Below are positions 56,279-64,000 of a DNA stretch of 64,000 bases, in pieces. The translations under genes were made by a program, and so were the position numbers. Every line of letters begins with the position of its first letter. Position 1 is the stretch's first letter. The stretch comes from DASRHD01 sp035485575. Lineage in GTDB: Bacteria > Verrucomicrobiota > Verrucomicrobiia > Opitutales > Opitutaceae. Location: NCBI GenBank assembly GCA_035485575.1, contig DATHNW010000028.1, positions 1 through 64,000 of the forward strand, written 5' to 3'. The notes beneath the pieces were generated by a model, which was not told where the DNA came from, did no database searches, and was given only the letters and a program-made list of their open reading frames with translations.

Positions 56279-56773
56279 TCAGGAAGGGTCGTCTTCTTCC
56301 GTGGACTCGCCTTCCTCGGCCTGCTGCTTGAGCACGCGTTCGAGGATCTCGGTCTTGTCCTCGACGGAGTCGAAGACCTTTTGCGAGACGTAAATCGGGC
56401 GCTTGTGCTGGATGGCGAGCACGATCGAGTCGCTGGGGCGGGCATCGATCTCGATGATTTTTTTGCCGATCTCGTTTTCCATCTTCAGGAGGATGCGGGC
56501 GAAAAAGGTGCCGTCCTTGTCGCTGGTGACATCGTTGACGACGATGTGGTCGAGCTGGACGCCGAGACCGAGCAGCACGCTGCCAATGAGGTCGTGCGTG
56601 AGCGGCCGGTCGTTCTTTCGCTTTACGCCGGTGAGGGCCATCTGGATGGCATTGCCCACGAAGTGATCCACGTAGATGACGAAGGCCTTTTCGTCGTTGC
56701 CGAGGAAAACGGCGCAACCATTGGGGGTGGGCACGACGCCTTTGATGGTGACGACAACAACATCGCTTTGCAT
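56279..56773 (-). CDS. Bifunctional nuclease family protein (DUF151)
   Basis: 164 residues from ATG 56773. Typical BFN core: AVFLGNDEKAFVIYVDHFVGNAI, SKDGTFFARILLK and IDARPSDSIVLAI, then an acidic C-terminal tail (EEGESTEEDDPS). Plant and bacterial homologues show RNase and DNase activity. Same strand as lpxI upstream. Confidence 0.88.
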   Translation of the reverse strand: MQSDVVVVTIKGVVPTPNGCAVFLGNDEKAFVIYVDHFVGNAIQMALTGVKRKNDRPLTHDLIGSVLLGLGVQLDHIVVNDVTSDKDGTFFARILLKMENEIGKKIIEIDARPSDSIVLAIQHKRPIYVSQKVFDSVEDKTEILERVLKQQAEEGESTEEDDPS

Positions 56774-56835
56774 AGGGAGCAGGATGCGCGGGGCCGGGCA
56801 AAAGCGCAAGCGGTCGTGCGCGCCCGGCCAGGATT

Positions 56836-57678
56836 TTACTCGTAGCCGAGCAGGCTGATATCCCAGGCGCGGGCTTGGGCGAGAACGGCGGCTTTATCGA
56901 GAATGATAACCCGGCCGGCCTCAAGGGCTGCTGCTGCGAGGCCGGCTTCGCGCATGGTTTCGAGGGTCTTCTGACCGAAGACCGGCACGTCGAAGCGGTA
57001 GTCCTGGTTGGCCTTTACGGTTTTTACAAAGAGGGCCCCGTCGCTTTTGAAGGAACCGGCGCGACGGAGCATTTCGTCGGTGCCTTCGAAAGCCTCGACG
57101 GCGAGCACCGTGCCCTTGCGCACGACACAGCTCTGGCCGATGTCGAGGCGCGCGCATTCGCGGGCAATGTGAATGCCGTGTTCGACATAATCGTGCTCCA
57201 GGGGAAATTTGCCGCCGGTCATGACCCCGGGCGTGGCGAGCTGGTCGTCGAGGAAACTGCGCGCATCAAGCAGCGTGATGCCGCGTTTTTCGATCTCAGC
57301 CGCGATGGCGCCGAAGATGGTCTCGGCGTTGCGGCGTTTGAGTGAAAGCAGGATCTGCGCGGCCTTGAGGTCGGGATGCAGGCCTTTGAAGAGACGGCGC
57401 GGGGTGATCTGGCCGGCCATGAGCGCGTAACCGGCGTCGAATTTTTCAAGGACCTTGAGCATCTTGCCGAGCTGGCCCACCAGGATGCTCGCCCGATCGG
57501 CGGCGGCGAAAGACTCGACGAGGTCCGGCCGTGTTTCCTCCTCGAAAGCGATGAGCTTGAGCGGCACGCCGGCGCGGCGGATGGCCCGGGCGACAAGCAC
57601 GGGGTAATGGCCTTGGCCGGCCATGAGGGCGACGGGCTTCTTCGGGTCGAATTTTGCCGGGAGAAACGTGGAGAGCAC
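56836..57678 (-). CDS. lpxI: UDP-2,3-diacylglucosamine diphosphatase LpxI
   Basis: About 280 residues from GTG 57678, preceded by GAGG; the open frame continues upstream without LpxI-like sequence. Core motifs: LMAGQGHYPVLVARA at the N-terminus, AGQITPRRLFKG, DARSFLDDQL, VVRKGTVLAVEAFEGTDEML and ANQDYRFDVPVFG. It hydrolyses UDP-2,3-diacylglucosamine to lipid X in lipid A synthesis. LpxI replaces LpxH in many alpha-proteobacteria and other phyla. Its presence supports a lipopolysaccharide-bearing outer membrane. Confidence 0.88.
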   Translation of the reverse strand: MLSTFLPAKFDPKKPVALMAGQGHYPVLVARAIRRAGVPLKLIAFEEETRPDLVESFAAADRASILVGQLGKMLKVLEKFDAGYALMAGQITPRRLFKGLHPDLKAAQILLSLKRRNAETIFGAIAAEIEKRGITLLDARSFLDDQLATPGVMTGGKFPLEHDYVEHGIHIARECARLDIGQSCVVRKGTVLAVEAFEGTDEMLRRAGSFKSDGALFVKTVKANQDYRFDVPVFGQKTLETMREAGLAAAALEAGRVIILDKAAVLAQARAWDISLLGYE

Positions 57679-57763
57679 GACCTCAGGAAAAGCGGAAAGC
57701 GGAAAAGCGGAAGCGGAAAACAAAAAGCCGCGTCCGAAACCGGGCGCGGCGCAGGGGGCAGCG

Positions 57764-59929
57764 TCAGGTCTGCGCGCCGTAATATTTCTTGTAGCTGCGG
57801 TAATAGCGGTAGTTGGAATAATACTCGATGCGGCGGGGGGTGAGGCCGTTGAGCACGATGCCGAGGATTTCGTTTTTGCCGTTCCGCAGGTTGCGAATGT
57901 AGAGCTTGATGTGCTTGCGGGAGGCGCGGTTGAAGCGGCAGACGTAAATGACCTCGTCGGTGCGCTCGGCGATGAGCAGCGAGTCGGTGACGGCGCCGAG
58001 CGGCGGAGAGTCCACGACGACGAGCTCAAAGTGTTTTTTCATGCGATCGATGAGCTGGCCGAAGGCGGGATTTTCCAGAATTTCGGTGGGGCTCTTGGAG
58101 CGTCCGCCCGAACAAAGGAGAAAAAAATCCTCGCCGATCTGGGTGATGCCCAGATGGGGATTGGTGAGGGGATCGTCGAGGTTCGCGCCATTCTCGAACC
58201 AGGGAATGAGGCCGAATTTGTTTTCCTGTTTGAAATGGCGGTGCAGCATGGGCCGGCGCAGGTCACAGTCGATGAGCAGGGTGCGTTTGCCATGGCGGGC
58301 GAAGGCGCCGGCGAGATTGCAGGAGACAAGGGTCTTGCCTTCGCCGGGAATGGTGCTGGTGACGAGAATGGCCTTGGGGAAGTCGAGTTTGGAGTGGATC
58401 TTTACCGAGCTGTAAACGCTGAGAAAGGACTCGGCTCCGGTCGTGGCAGTATCTTTGAGGACCAGGGAATATTTCTCGTCGTCCTTCAGATTTCCCAGTT
58501 CGGGAATGATGCCGAGGAGGTTGACGCCGATGAAGGATTCGACGTCCCATGCACTTTTGATGCGGTCATCGAGGAAGCTGAGTCCGACGGCCACGCCCAC
58601 GAAAATGAGGAGGCCGACCCCGACGCAAGTGCGGATGATATGGCCGAGATCCGGGGCGTAGGGCGCTCCGGATGGGACGGCACGGTCCAGCGGGTGGACC
58701 GAGATGTTTTCGAGATTTTTGTAGTTCGTCGCCTGGTTCAGGCGGTCGAGAATCTGGATGTAATTGCTTTTTGCAGCCGTCGCTTGGTTTTCAAGGATGC
58801 GATAGTCGACCGAGAGGTCGCGGAGCCGGAGCTGGGCGGTCTCCTGCTTGGCATATTCCTCCTGCAGGGATTGCTCGGAGGTGTGGGCCTTGTCCAGGCT
58901 GGTCTGGAGCTCTTCAATGGCGAGCTGGATGGACTGGTTGAGCTGATCCTGCGCCACCTTAATGGCGTTGATCAGGTCGATCATCTTCGGATGGCGCTCC
59001 AGATAGCGCTCGGAGAGCACCGCCTGGGTGCGCTTGAGATCATCGAGATGGGCGCGGATGCCCGGGACGGTGCCGTGGTTGGCGATGTAGGCGATTTCGA
59101 GGAGATTGCGCCCGTCTTTCTGGTAGGATTGAACCTGATTGTAGAGAGTTTCGAGGGACAGGCGTTCCTGGCGGGCGCTTTCCAGCGCACCGTTCACTGC
59201 CTTAAGCCGGTCGGTGACGATGTTCACACTGCTGTCGAGCGAGACGAGGTTGTTGGCCCGCATGTAAGCCTGGAGTTTTTGTTCGGCGACTTGAGACTCC
59301 TCGCGGAGTTGGTCACCGCGGGTTTTGAGATACTCGACTGCGGCCTGGTTTTTCCCGCCGACATTTTCGATCAGATACTGCATGAATGCATCCACGTAGT
59401 GATTAGCGATGAGCGCGGCGGCCTCGGGGTCCTGGTGGGTGATGGAGATGCTGATCAGAAAGCTATTGCGCACGGAGCTGATGGCCCGGTTGCCGAGCAG
59501 GCTGGAGGCAGGCGGCGGGGCTTGGCCGGGTTCCAGATTTTTCAGGTAGGGGCGCTGGAGGATTTTGACCTCCTCGGGCGTGAGCGACTCAAGGACTTTG
59601 GTGCGCAGGGTGTCGCTATTGAGGTCTTCCAGATAGGTGTTGAGATCGATGTCGGATTTGACGGAGGGATCGACCACGCCTTCGGTGGTGATGACGCGCT
59701 CCGGTTTCTCAAATTCCATCGTGGCCCGGGCGAGGTACATCTTGGGCTGGCGTGCCTGAAAATAGCCGAGGGGGAGGGCGACGATCAGGGCCAGCGGGAG
59801 GGCAATCCAGAAGCGTTCGCGCAGGATGATGTAATAGTCGCGCAATGTGCGCCGCTCGACGGCATCATCGTCCTTGCCATGCAGCGGCTTCGGGGGCGCC
59901 GAGGAGGGTTTGGGATTGGTTTCGGCCAT
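57764..59929 (-). CDS. Polysaccharide chain-length regulator with tyrosine autokinase domain (Wzc/BY-kinase type)
   Basis: 721 residues. Wzz-type N-terminus with membrane helices at about 42-60 and 428-450, a periplasmic coiled-coil (GNVR-like) region, then a cytoplasmic kinase with Walker A PGEGKT, LLIDCDLRRP (Walker A') and VVVDSPPLG (Walker B). The C-terminus is a tyrosine cluster (YYSNYRYYRSYKKYY), the usual autophosphorylation tail. It controls polymer length and export of exopolysaccharide. Upstream in the same cluster are a Wza-like exporter, a barrel protein and a FecR-like protein. Confidence 0.93.
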   Translation of the reverse strand: MAETNPKPSSAPPKPLHGKDDDAVERRTLRDYYIILRERFWIALPLALIVALPLGYFQARQPKMYLARATMEFEKPERVITTEGVVDPSVKSDIDLNTYLEDLNSDTLRTKVLESLTPEEVKILQRPYLKNLEPGQAPPPASSLLGNRAISSVRNSFLISISITHQDPEAAALIANHYVDAFMQYLIENVGGKNQAAVEYLKTRGDQLREESQVAEQKLQAYMRANNLVSLDSSVNIVTDRLKAVNGALESARQERLSLETLYNQVQSYQKDGRNLLEIAYIANHGTVPGIRAHLDDLKRTQAVLSERYLERHPKMIDLINAIKVAQDQLNQSIQLAIEELQTSLDKAHTSEQSLQEEYAKQETAQLRLRDLSVDYRILENQATAAKSNYIQILDRLNQATNYKNLENISVHPLDRAVPSGAPYAPDLGHIIRTCVGVGLLIFVGVAVGLSFLDDRIKSAWDVESFIGVNLLGIIPELGNLKDDEKYSLVLKDTATTGAESFLSVYSSVKIHSKLDFPKAILVTSTIPGEGKTLVSCNLAGAFARHGKRTLLIDCDLRRPMLHRHFKQENKFGLIPWFENGANLDDPLTNPHLGITQIGEDFFLLCSGGRSKSPTEILENPAFGQLIDRMKKHFELVVVDSPPLGAVTDSLLIAERTDEVIYVCRFNRASRKHIKLYIRNLRNGKNEILGIVLNGLTPRRIEYYSNYRYYRSYKKYYGAQT

Positions 59930-59941
59930 CGCAGAAGGGGG

Positions 59942-60589
59942 CTAAATAAGGCTTTCGGGAACGTAAACGATGTCGCCGGGCTGGAGCTGCAGGGAACTGT
60001 CGCTTGGGTTGGCGTTTTTCCTGCCCTTGATGATACTTTCAACATCGACGGTGTAAGTGATTTTTTTGCCATCGGGCGAGATGCGTGTGATGCTGACGGC
60101 GGTTCCCTTGGCAATGTCGGTCAGGCCCCCGGCCTTGGTGACGAGATCGATGACCGACATGGTGGATTCGATCGGCAGCGGATAGCGCCCCGGGTTGCGC
60201 ACCTGGCCCTCGATCGCGACTTCGCGGGGTGCGTATTCTTCGACCGTAATGGTGACCTGGGGGTTGCGGAGGAAGCGGCCGTTGCGATAGGCGTCTTCAA
60301 TTGCCTTTTGCGCATTGCGCACGGTGAGGCCGGCAATTTTCACTTCACCGATGAGCGGCAGGTTGACATTGCCGTTGGCGTCGATGCGCACGATGCTGGA
60401 GAGGTCGTCCTCCTGGTAGACGCCGATGCGCAGGCGGTCGGTGGTGGCCAGGCTGTAGCTGGCGATCACGCCGTCGCCAGCGGCGGGGAGCGGTCCATCG
60501 GCCTGAAGCGGGGATGCGGCGGCCAGAAGCGCAACGACAGCCACGAGCAGCGGGAGCAGGCGCGACAGAAGTTGGCGGGAGGTATTCAT
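59942..60589 (-). CDS. Wza-like polysaccharide export protein
   Basis: 215 residues from ATG 60589; an upstream TTG at 60595 would add two. Signal peptide ending near LQADG. Two soluble-ligand-binding beta-grasp (SLBB) regions: YSLATTDRLRIGVYQEDD with GEVKIAGLT, and PREVAIEGQVRNPGRYPL with IDLVTKAGGLTD. It lacks the long C-terminal helix of E. coli Wza, so it is a short export protein. It should work with the adjacent BY-kinase. Twelve bases separate the two. Confidence 0.9.
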   Translation of the reverse strand: MNTSRQLLSRLLPLLVAVVALLAAASPLQADGPLPAAGDGVIASYSLATTDRLRIGVYQEDDLSSIVRIDANGNVNLPLIGEVKIAGLTVRNAQKAIEDAYRNGRFLRNPQVTITVEEYAPREVAIEGQVRNPGRYPLPIESTMSVIDLVTKAGGLTDIAKGTAVSITRISPDGKKITYTVDVESIIKGRKNANPSDSSLQLQPGDIVYVPESLI

Positions 60590-60602
60590 GGGCAACGCAG
60601 GA

Positions 60603-61739
60603 TTAAAAGCGGGCGCTTAACGAAACGCTGAAGGTGTGCCGGATGAAATCAGAAAAGGTCAGCGTGGACCAGTTTTCATAGTATGTGTAACTCGTCGAGA
60701 CTTTCAGGTGCTCATTAATGCTGTAGCTTGGTCCGATGCTCCAGGTGAAATAGGTGTCGCGCCGCCCGCCCGCCTCCGCGCCGATGAAGCGGTTGTAACC
60801 CCCGCCGACGCTGGCCGTGACCGCGGTCTTGGAGTTCATCGAATAGGTGGCGTCGAGGCTGCCGGCCGTGGTGTTGATGGATTCGTTGGTGGAAGTGGCG
60901 TTGAAGTCCTGTGAAAGATGGCCGGTGATCTTCACGCGCCGGCTCAGATTCCAGGTCAGCGCAATGGACTCGGTGAGCGAGCCGGTGCTGTGGTCCGCGG
61001 ATCCATGCGGCTCCTGTAGTTCATAGCCCACGCTCACGGAGCCGTTGATTTTTGGAAGAATTTTTCCGTCGAGGCCAAAATTGACCGAGTGGTCATAGAA
61101 GCTCCGGTTGCCCGAGGTCCTTTGCAGGTGGAAGTCGTAGCCCACGAAAAAGTCGCGCGCGGAATTGATGGTATAGAACAAATTTGCGCCGGCGCTGTAG
61201 CCGGAGAGGTTGACCAGCAAGGGGGTGTTGACGAAGTCCTGCAGGGTGTAGCCGAGGTTGCCGGAAACGCTGTAGCGATCGTTGACGCGGTATTTGGTGT
61301 TGAACCCGGCGGCATAGTTCCAGGAGACCGCGCGGATGCCGGAGATGATGTCGGCTTCGCTTTGGCGGCTGGTACTGAGCGTGAGGTCGGCGGAGGTTCG
61401 GTCGTCCCGGGCGCTGAATTCACCTTGGAAGTGAGGGTCGGAAAAATTTTCGGAAGAGAATTTTTCAAACCGCGAGGTGGAAATGCCCGTGCTGGCGTCC
61501 AACGAAATAATGCCCGCATGCCGAGAGTATTCGAGTCCGACGCCGCCCGAATAGATGGTGTCGGCATTGGCGAAACGGTTGGCGAATATGTTGGTGTCGT
61601 AAACCAGGCTAAAATCCCCCGTGACGAAGAGCTGGTCGCGCCCGTCATTGAAAGTGAACAGCGCGTAAACGGGTGCCGGGACAATTCCACCGAGGACCAG
61701 CGCGAGCAGGCTGGCACGATAAAAACGGACGGCGGGCAT
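60603..61739 (-). CDS. Outer-membrane beta-barrel protein of the exopolysaccharide cluster
   Basis: 378 residues from ATG 61739, signal peptide to about residue 26. The remainder alternates polar and hydrophobic residues in many short beta strands, with aromatic girdle residues and a C-terminal SLSARF ending in Phe. It resembles the outer-membrane beta-barrel proteins found beside Wza/Wzc-type genes. It may form a secretion channel or scaffold for the polymer. Thirteen bases before the exporter gene. Confidence 0.78.
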   Translation of the reverse strand: MPAVRFYRASLLALVLGGIVPAPVYALFTFNDGRDQLFVTGDFSLVYDTNIFANRFANADTIYSGGVGLEYSRHAGIISLDASTGISTSRFEKFSSENFSDPHFQGEFSARDDRTSADLTLSTSRQSEADIISGIRAVSWNYAAGFNTKYRVNDRYSVSGNLGYTLQDFVNTPLLVNLSGYSAGANLFYTINSARDFFVGYDFHLQRTSGNRSFYDHSVNFGLDGKILPKINGSVSVGYELQEPHGSADHSTGSLTESIALTWNLSRRVKITGHLSQDFNATSTNESINTTAGSLDATYSMNSKTAVTASVGGGYNRFIGAEAGGRRDTYFTWSIGPSYSINEHLKVSTSYTYYENWSTLTFSDFIRHTFSVSLSARF

Positions 61740-61765
61740 GGATGCGTCAGGGGTGGGCTTGGATG

Positions 61766-62602
61766 TCAGTGCGCCAGCGTGGAGGGGCTCACCGTAAAGT
61801 CTGTCGGTTTGTCCGTCGGGACGACCTCGGAGGCCTGGATTTCCTGCGTCTGCCCCGCATCGCCCTTGCGATCCACTACCTCGAAATACACGGTTCGCTT
61901 GGCGATACAGGCCATGGAGACCAAGTCATCAAGAAGCTGTTTCCGCTCATCCGGTATTGGACCGACGTGCACGATGCTGGAATTATTCGCGGCGTCGGAA
62001 CGCACAATGGCCTCCTGGCCGCCATGCAAGGTCTGGCCGGCTTCCCCGCTGGCGGCGCGCACCGTCACATCGCCCTCGAGAACGGAGATGCGGGTCTCGT
62101 AGTTGGTGACTTCAAGCACGACCTTTTTGTCGCGGATGTCGACGATGGCCTGTGGGGTCGTGTAAACCATGTTGCTACCGGCGGCGAGCCGGCTGGTGCA
62201 CAGTCCGATGGTGCCATGCGAAAGGTGTGCCAGCGTTTGCGAAACCGAGGGCTCGACCTCCAGATCATAGCGATTGGGCGTGAATGGCTCCTGCACGAAT
62301 TTTTTGACGTCGAGCCGGGTGTCGGCGTCGAGATAAATGCCCGTGCCGTTGGAATACACCATCGAATCATTGGAATCTTTCGAAGTCAGGACAGTGGAGC
62401 CCTGGGCATCAAACACGGTCTTTTTGGACAAGGGTGTGATCGAATCGCGCGTATTGAGATCCGCCTGCCCTTTCAAATCGGAAACATAGAGTTTGCTGCT
62501 CAGCGCGGCGGTCAGACGGGGGGCGGAAAAAGCGCAGGCCATGACAACTGCCACGAACACGGCGCCGGAGGAGGGTAAAAAGTCACGATGTGGAGTTTTC
62601 AT
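61766..62602 (-). CDS. FecR-domain exported protein
   Basis: 278 residues from ATG 62602, with a signal peptide ending around LTAAL. The middle has a FecR-like stretch: VYSNGTGIYLDADTRLDVKKF, then a beta-rich VVLEVTNYETRISVLEGDVTV and GQTLHGGQEAIV. Such domains are found in sigma regulators and in exported structural proteins. No sigma gene is adjacent, so it is more likely a periplasmic or envelope component. First gene of the minus-strand EPS cluster; 26 bases to the barrel gene. Confidence 0.8.
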   Translation of the reverse strand: MKTPHRDFLPSSGAVFVAVVMACAFSAPRLTAALSSKLYVSDLKGQADLNTRDSITPLSKKTVFDAQGSTVLTSKDSNDSMVYSNGTGIYLDADTRLDVKKFVQEPFTPNRYDLEVEPSVSQTLAHLSHGTIGLCTSRLAAGSNMVYTTPQAIVDIRDKKVVLEVTNYETRISVLEGDVTVRAASGEAGQTLHGGQEAIVRSDAANNSSIVHVGPIPDERKQLLDDLVSMACIAKRTVYFEVVDRKGDAGQTQEIQASEVVPTDKPTDFTVSPSTLAH

Positions 62603-62734
62603 GGGTGGAGAGTAACATCGGTTCAATTCCGGCATTTTTAAGGCCGTTCATCGTAAATGCAGGCTGCTGACAGCTGGAATCTTATCAGCTTCAACCGACC
62701 AATAATAGACATAAAAGGTCGAAGCTTGTCTAGG

Positions 62735-62765
62735 TAATTCACCCTATATTTCAAAAAATTGTCAA
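62735..62765 (-). promoter_or_regulatory. Candidate promoter for the exopolysaccharide cluster
   Basis: On the minus strand TTGACA at 62765-62760 matches the -35 consensus and lies in an AT-rich spacer ahead of the FecR-like gene. No good -10 is found at 17 bases, so the assignment is tentative. Confidence 0.25.
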
Positions 62766-62778
62766 TTACAATATAAGA

Positions 62779-64000
62779 CTATTGCACGACGAGGTTTAAA
62801 ATTTTGCCGGGCACGTAAATGATCCGCCGCACATTCTTTCCGGCGAGATGCGGAGTCACCCTCGGATGTTCCGAAGCGAGGCGCACGGCTTCGTCCTGCA
62901 AAAGGCTGGCGGACACCGACAGCTCGGCGCGGTGCTTTCCGTTGACCTGAACGACGAGCGTGACTTCGGCCGTGACAAGTTTGGCCGCGTCAAATTGCGG
63001 CCATGACGCGTGCTGAATCGATGGTTTTTCGCCCAGCCGTTCCCAGAGCTCTTCCGCCAGATGCGGCGCGAAAGGCGCGAGCAATTGCAGAAACGCGAGC
63101 ATGGTGCGGCGGTTCACCTGGGGCGCTTTTTGGAGCGCATTGGCAAAAATCATCATTTGCGAGATGGCGGTATTGAAACGCAGTGCCTCGATGTCATCGC
63201 CGACTTTCTTGATCGTTTCGTGCAGCAATTTTTCCAGTTCGGGTGCCTCCGTCGCGGTGGCCGAAATTTTCGGATTCGGCGCGCCGTCCTCGCCCATGCA
63301 TTCGCGCCAGACTTTCTGCAGAAAGCGGTGCACGCCCTCGATGCCGCGAGGATTCCATGGCTTCATCGCCTCGAGCGGACCGAGGAACATGAGATAAAGA
63401 CGCAGGGTGTCCGTGCCGTGGCTGGCAATGATCGTATCGGGGCTGACGACATTGCCGCGGCTCTTGGACATTTTTTCGCCGTCTTCGCCGAGGATGATGC
63501 CTTGGTGGAACAATTTCTTGAACGGCTCGTCCTGCGGCACGGCGCCGAGGTCGAACAGCACCTTGTGCCAGAAGCGGGCGTAGAGCAGGTGCAGCACGGC
63601 GTGCTCCGCGCCGCCGACGTAGAGGTCGGGGACGCCCCAGTAGGCGAGCAGCTTTGGATCTGCGAATGCCTGGTCGTTTTTGGGATCGATGAAACGCAGG
63701 TAATACCAGCACGACCCGGCCCATTGCGGCATGGTATTGGTCTCGCGCCGGCCGCGCACCCATGCATCGCCGGCGGGCTTGGGCTGCGACGCGGGCAGGG
63801 ATTCGCCCGTCGCGTGATTAAACCAGATTTCCAGCCAGTCGGTGACGTTGGCCAGCGGGCTTTCGCCTGTGCCGCTCGGCAGGTAGCTCTGCACTTCGGG
63901 CAGCTTGAGTGGCAGCGTGCTTTCGGGAACCGGCAAGGCGCAAAAAACCTGTTTGCCGTCGGCGCCGACCGATTCCACCCGCGGCTCCGGCTGGCCCAGG
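62779..64000 (-). CDS. leuS: Leucyl-tRNA synthetase, C-terminal part (5' end beyond window)
   Basis: The frame runs to the window edge, so the N-terminal catalytic start and HIGH motif are missing. What remains includes NTMPQWAGSCWYYLRF, VGGAEHAVLHLLYARFWHK, the KMSKS loop as EKMSKSRGN, VSPDTIIASHGTDTLRLYL, and the C-terminal VNGKHR.ELSV domain ending KILNLVVQ. It charges tRNA-Leu. Transcribed toward the EPS cluster, separated by 176 AT-rich bases from the FecR gene. Confidence 0.95.
   Translation of the reverse strand, partial: LGQPEPRVESVGADGKQVFCALPVPESTLPLKLPEVQSYLPSGTGESPLANVTDWLEIWFNHATGESLPASQPKPAGDAWVRGRRETNTMPQWAGSCWYYLRFIDPKNDQAFADPKLLAYWGVPDLYVGGAEHAVLHLLYARFWHKVLFDLGAVPQDEPFKKLFHQGIILGEDGEKMSKSRGNVVSPDTIIASHGTDTLRLYLMFLGPLEAMKPWNPRGIEGVHRFLQKVWRECMGEDGAPNPKISATATEAPELEKLLHETIKKVGDDIEALRFNTAISQMMIFANALQKAPQVNRRTMLAFLQLLAPFAPHLAEELWERLGEKPSIQHASWPQFDAAKLVTAEVTLVVQVNGKHRAELSVSASLLQDEAVRLASEHPRVTPHLAGKNVRRIIYVPGKILNLVVQ

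Noticed and set aside
57679..58029. In-frame N-terminal extension of lpxI
   Set aside because: Ser/Ala/Thr-rich sequence overlapping the end of the autokinase gene. LpxI homology begins near 57678.
57623..60631. 1002-codon open frame on the plus strand
   Set aside because: It lies antisense to the tyrosine autokinase and exporter genes, which have clear family motifs. The frame's composition (Gly, Asp, Val, Ala rich) is the usual shadow in GC-rich DNA.

Overview
The window is a GC-rich bacterial chromosome segment with closely packed genes on both strands. The gene content points to a verrucomicrobial Gram-negative, most likely Opitutaceae-like. This is an inference from familiar gene types: a TonB-dependent receptor with the DPFEV start typical of that group, secreted proteins built from repeated carbohydrate-binding modules, a propeller-type sensor kinase, an exosortase, LpxI, and a Gram-negative polysaccharide export set. 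No tRNA, rRNA, CRISPR array, insertion sequence or prophage was recognised.

1-6.9 kb: the end of one secreted protein, a complete quinoprotein-like beta-propeller protein and a complete GH31 glycosidase. All three share closely related C-terminal or N-terminal carbohydrate-binding modules that are near-duplicates at DNA level. 7.2-9.4 kb: a membrane protein with eight TPRs, whose paralogue lies at 46.9 kb next to a GT9 glycosyltransferase. 9.5-19.2 kb: housekeeping genes (hpf, an SDR, an RluA-type pseudouridine synthase, an M14 peptidase-like protein, gltX, thrH, a secreted unknown, glnS and a CBS/DRTGG/DHH pyrophosphatase).

19.3-24.5 kb: ilvE, then mcsA-mcsB-clpC, the arginine-phosphorylation protein quality-control set best known from Firmicutes. 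It has no ctsR, and its key catalytic and phospho-arginine-binding residues are retained. 24.6-33.6 kb: a secreted transglutaminase-like protein, a LysR regulator divergent from leuCD, an ExbB/ExbD pair, UspA, an SDR, dtd and fabV. 33.7-38.6 kb: an anti-sigma/ECF sigma pair, and an exosortase operon consisting of a Cys-rich membrane protein, an exosortase-EpsI fusion and a possible 30-residue membrane peptide.

38.6-46.8 kb: a redoxin, then a Reg_prop/Y_Y_Y histidine kinase, its NarL-type response regulator and a TonB-dependent receptor. This looks like a nutrient-sensing and uptake group. 46.9-57.7 kb: TPR membrane protein, GT9, a DapF-like protein lacking both catalytic cysteines, a large conserved protein of unknown function, sppA-sufT-DUF488 in overlapping order, a Dus enzyme, a bifunctional nuclease and lpxI. 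57.8-62.6 kb: a minus-strand exopolysaccharide export cluster (FecR-like protein, outer-membrane barrel, Wza-like exporter, Wzc-like tyrosine autokinase). The window ends inside leuS.

The most interesting points are the CtsR-less mcsA-mcsB-clpC operon, the Cys-less DapF homologue, the exosortase operon and the recently duplicated modular secreted genes.
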